Shown here piece after piece: positions 60,707 through 64,000 of a DNA stretch of 64,000 nucleotides. Origin of the DNA: Apostichopus japonicus (lineage: Eukaryota > Echinodermata > Holothuroidea > Aspidochirotida > Stichopodidae); assembly GCF_037975245.1 (NCBI RefSeq), contig NC_092567.1:15433876-15497875 (forward strand), read 5' to 3'. Position numbers and translations under genes: made by a program. Numbering within the stretch: the first letter of the stretch is position 1; the number at the start of each line of letters is the position of its first letter. Under the pieces are notes generated by a model. It made no database searches. It was not told where the DNA came from and saw only the letters and a program-made list of their open reading frames with translations.

Positions 60707-63519
60707 GGAAAGAGTAGATAGAGCGATCGGTAATTGAAAAGACAATCTGTTACTTTAATAGCCGAAAATTGCACCAGAAATTATGACATTTGGGGGGGGG
60801 GGGAGGGAGGGGGTTGGGGCAGAAAAGTTTGCAATTTAAAAAAGAAAGCAGTAGGTTTGTGAAATGCATCATTTTTCTGTATTGGACTGGACACTTTGTT
60901 CGGTAATACTGAAACTTGAGAAAAATCAGGAGTAGCTCACTGTTTGTAATTACTTAGAGTAGCTTACTGTAGTGTTGGAACGTTGCATGGCTTGGTTAGG
61001 AGGCTGGTTTCTGTACATAAGACACAATCCGATTTGACATACCTTTACATACTGACCTACTGTACTGTAATACTTGGGCAAAAGGTTTGCATTATTACAA
61101 GGGAGGTAAATACTAAATGACCTTTCTCTCCAAGCAGTGATTGAACTCCTTGAAACTGTACCTTTAGGCTATTGTAGCTCCATTTTCTTACTGGATGATG
61201 ATGATGATTATGATGATGCCTGGGTTAATTAAATAGTTGTCCTGTATGGGGTATATACTTGAAGAGCTACAGTATAAGTATTGCTACATGGCAGTTAAAC
61301 AGTACTATAAGTGCTGCATAAAGTAATAAGTATGTACAGTCAGATATTTAATATTAGTGACTTGAATTTATAAGTGTGTACACAGGCTTTCTATTGGATT
61401 TATAGCAGTTTGCTAAAAGCTTTATTTTATTTTGAATTTATAAGAACGTGAAATTTCTTAACAATTAATGTTAGGCACTTGAAGAAACATGCTAAGTGTT
61501 CAGGATATGGCAAAGCAGTGGAGGTGGGGAGGGGAGGAGGGAGGAGAGAGGGAGGGGGAGGAGGATGGAACGGGAGGGCGGAAATGACCAGTACCTCTGT
61601 CCTACTGTAGTGTACATTATGTCAGGTAGTACATGATTGAGTACTATGGAGAGTGCGTGGAGACAACTGGTGCAGAGCAACCTACCCAAATCCTAGTACA
61701 TTAACTCTATGTCATTGAACAGTTAATGTAACAACAGTACTCATATACATGTATACACATACAGTATACACATGTATTTTATTGGTACATTTAGTCATGG
61801 TAACATACTAGAACTTTGGTCCAGAAATAATTGAACACTACAGTACTGTAACTGTACATGCCAAGTACTGCATACATGAGTCTACTGTATAGCCCTGTAC
61901 AAGGCTTCACATACAATTCTTGCATTATGCTACAGGGGTGTATAGTAGGTTGTGATTTTGAACACATACAGTACAGTAACAGTGCATTAATACAGTGTGT
62001 ACATATATCTAGCCTATACTTTGGGGTTTCCCACTATGTACAGTACCTTTTCAACACTTGGTCTAAAGTTCATTGATTTTATCAAAAATCAAATAGCAAT
62101 GAGTAGTATTTTCAGAATTATTTTTTTATGTATTTCTGTTTCATTTTGTTTGTCATATTTTTGATATGAAAACAAAAGCAAACAAATTTATGAATGCTGT
62201 ATGAATTTGATCACAATTAACTTGCAACAGAATCGTGTGAACTACGTTAACAAAGTGTATCTGGAAGAGGTATTTTACAAGGTCAATAATGTTGTTATAG
62301 CAAGTTTCCAAACTTTGTGGATTAATAGATTTATCTTTCAGATCTGAAAACATTGATTAAAAAAACATTGATATCTGACTAGATAAAGTTATAATTAATA
62401 AGTAAGAATACCAGGAAGGTGCTATTTAAGGCACCATGATCTAAAGTCTTAGCTTACTTAGTATGTCAGCATGAGCACATATACTGTATGTGTGTAGTAT
62501 GTACCTGTACTGTGCATACTGAACTGCACAGTACTACAGTATACAAAAATTAAATAAGTAGTTTCCCTAAGAGGTATGATTAATTTCTTGTACCAATGAG
62601 ATATGAAAGTGCATTTGTTGAGAGGAAAGTACCCTGTTACATAAATATTAATACCATTGAACCAGAGTTAAGATATTATGGCGTCTACTGTATTCTAAAA
62701 AGTGCAAGCCCGGTAAGTGTATCCCCTAATAACAGAACAGTACCGAAATAGTTTATTGTGTGAAAGTATACTGTACCTATACTGGTTGTATGTGTATGGT
62801 TAAGAGACATGTATTTTTAAACATTACTACCTACTGTACTTGAAAGAAAGTTGACTACTGGTAATGTACATCGTTTCCAAGCAATCCTCTCCATTGAGCA
62901 TTAAATAAAAAGAATCTCTCGTCACAAGTTGTTCTAAAATCACTTCAAGAAATTTGATCAACTGTTTTGAGTCAATCTGAAGTACCTTGAAGGCTTGAAG
63001 TAGTTTTAAAGGAATTGTATAGCAATACATAATTGTTATACTAAGTGCAGTTTAGAAGTATTAGAGAGATTGATGGACCCTGCTGTATATAAGTGAACAT
63101 AATGTATGTATGTTTGTATGTATGTATTTTAGATCCTCCTGCAAGCAGGAACTCGCGAAGAAGCCTCATTGGCTTAAATCAAAGCCACAAGCTGACCGAA
63201 GTCAGTCTCTTAGATTCATATTTAACGTCCATGATTATGAATTGTCAATTGTCAACAACTCTGTAACTGGACGACATACATTAATATATATTGATGAATT
63301 TATAAATACTGTGTTTTGGTTTAGATAGGTTCTACTGTAACTATGTATGGATTTAAAGGTTATTGTTTCTTGAAACGAAACATTTGAAATGATATCACAG
63401 GTCTATGCAATTAAGATTCAAGATTCCGAAGAATCAATAGTTTGACTAGTCATGGTAGACTGACTATGACCTCCAGAGTATTCAGTGTTCAGTATTTTGT
63501 ATGTTACATATACTGTATA
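60707..63519. other. STK38 intron DNA, no gene recognised
   Basis: It includes a purine-rich run (60791-60835), a GA-rich run (61518-61565), a GTAT microsatellite (63103-63127) and very many TACTGTA/TACAGTA words. The expected next STK38 exon was not found. Confidence 0.5.
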
Positions 63520-64000
63520 CAGGGTTCTGCCCAGGGTAGATTGAGTGCCGGCAGGACTATCTAAGCGGAGCGCCACCATCGGTTGGCGCGGAGCGTACAA
63601 GAAAATTTTGGGTTTTGGAAACCCCCCAGATGGCCGGAAACGGCCCTTCCCGAGTATTCTGAGCCACATATAGACAGCTTTGAAATGAGATCTCATGTCT
63701 GGAATTTTTCATAATTAATGAAAAAAGTTAGGACAAATATCTGGAGCACCAGAGTACAGACCAGCCGGTGGTGCCTATTAAGTATACTAAAAAGCAATAG
63801 CAATGCACCGTGCACGTGGCTGACTAGTTCGTGTAGCCGTCACGTATAGTCACTACGAGGCGGAGTGCGCTGGTCGTGCCTAATGCAATATGATGTAAAT
63901 TCACCCGCTACGAAGGTTAACGGCCGTATGTGTACTAGCTAGCTGGATAATGCCTGTGTCTCGCGCGATAAAAATAGATATAAATGAAACTATCAAAAAT
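63520..64000 (-). mobile_element. hAT-like element, one end only
   Basis: It starts CAGGGTTCTGCCCAGGG. About 95 bp inside (AGCGCCACCATCGGTTGG; GCGTACAAGAAAATTTTGGG) are homologous to the 54415-54733 element in reverse orientation. No partner end is seen, so the element is truncated or runs past the window; the end coordinate is the window edge. Confidence 0.55.

Noticed and set aside
63130-63180. Candidate next STK38 exon after TTTTAG
   Set aside because: The translation does not match the conserved HARKETEFLR region and reaches a stop quickly.
1-64000. CRISPR array or bacterial operon
   Set aside because: The tandem arrays lack unique, evenly sized spacers, and the genes are spliced animal genes.

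Overview
The window is eukaryotic nuclear DNA, AT-rich, with large introns, many short tandem repeats and many small mobile elements. The protein families (animal-type SEPSECS, an NDR kinase, a class A GPCR), the intron density and a tRNA-derived SINE point to an animal. The repeat types (hAT-like short elements, Penelope-type hammerhead motifs, LINE tails of the AGCGCTT/ATT type) fit a marine invertebrate. An echinoderm is plausible, but I cannot prove the species or phylum.

Layout. (1) About 4.4-21.9 kb, plus strand: the last two coding exons of a lipoyltransferase (LIPT1-like), split by a 17 kb intron. Just upstream of the first exon lie about five decayed tandem copies of its acceptor and 5' half. 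Inside the intron, on the opposite strand, sits an intact single-exon GPCR (14509-15549), bracketed by a 64-bp minisatellite at its 3' end and a ~60-bp repeat array at its 5' side. (2) 21.9-29.3 kb: tail-to-tail intergenic DNA with a SINE and a pair of TTAA-flanked MITEs. (3) 29.3-33.1 kb, minus strand: a complete four-coding-exon SEPSECS gene (497 aa predicted), the enzyme of the last step of Sec-tRNA synthesis. (4) 33.1-45.3 kb: divergent intergenic/5' region holding a nest of two hAT-like elements and one more short hAT element. (5) From 45.3 kb, plus strand: the first two coding exons of an NDR (STK38-type) kinase; the rest of the gene lies beyond the window. Its second intron holds most of the recent-looking elements.

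The genes do not form a pathway. The most unusual material is repeat biology: at least five hAT-like short elements, four with perfect 8-bp target duplications, some sharing internal modules; a 25-bp CAGGG-ended palindrome inserted in a MITE with its own duplication; a hammerhead-ribozyme motif next to a tRNA-like B box, and degenerate hammerhead-like copies elsewhere; a 3.9 kb TTAA-flanked TIR element filled with an array of nuclear-receptor-like direct repeats; and the exon-derived tandem array upstream of LIPT1. All splice sites and families were read by eye; no database search or folding program was run.
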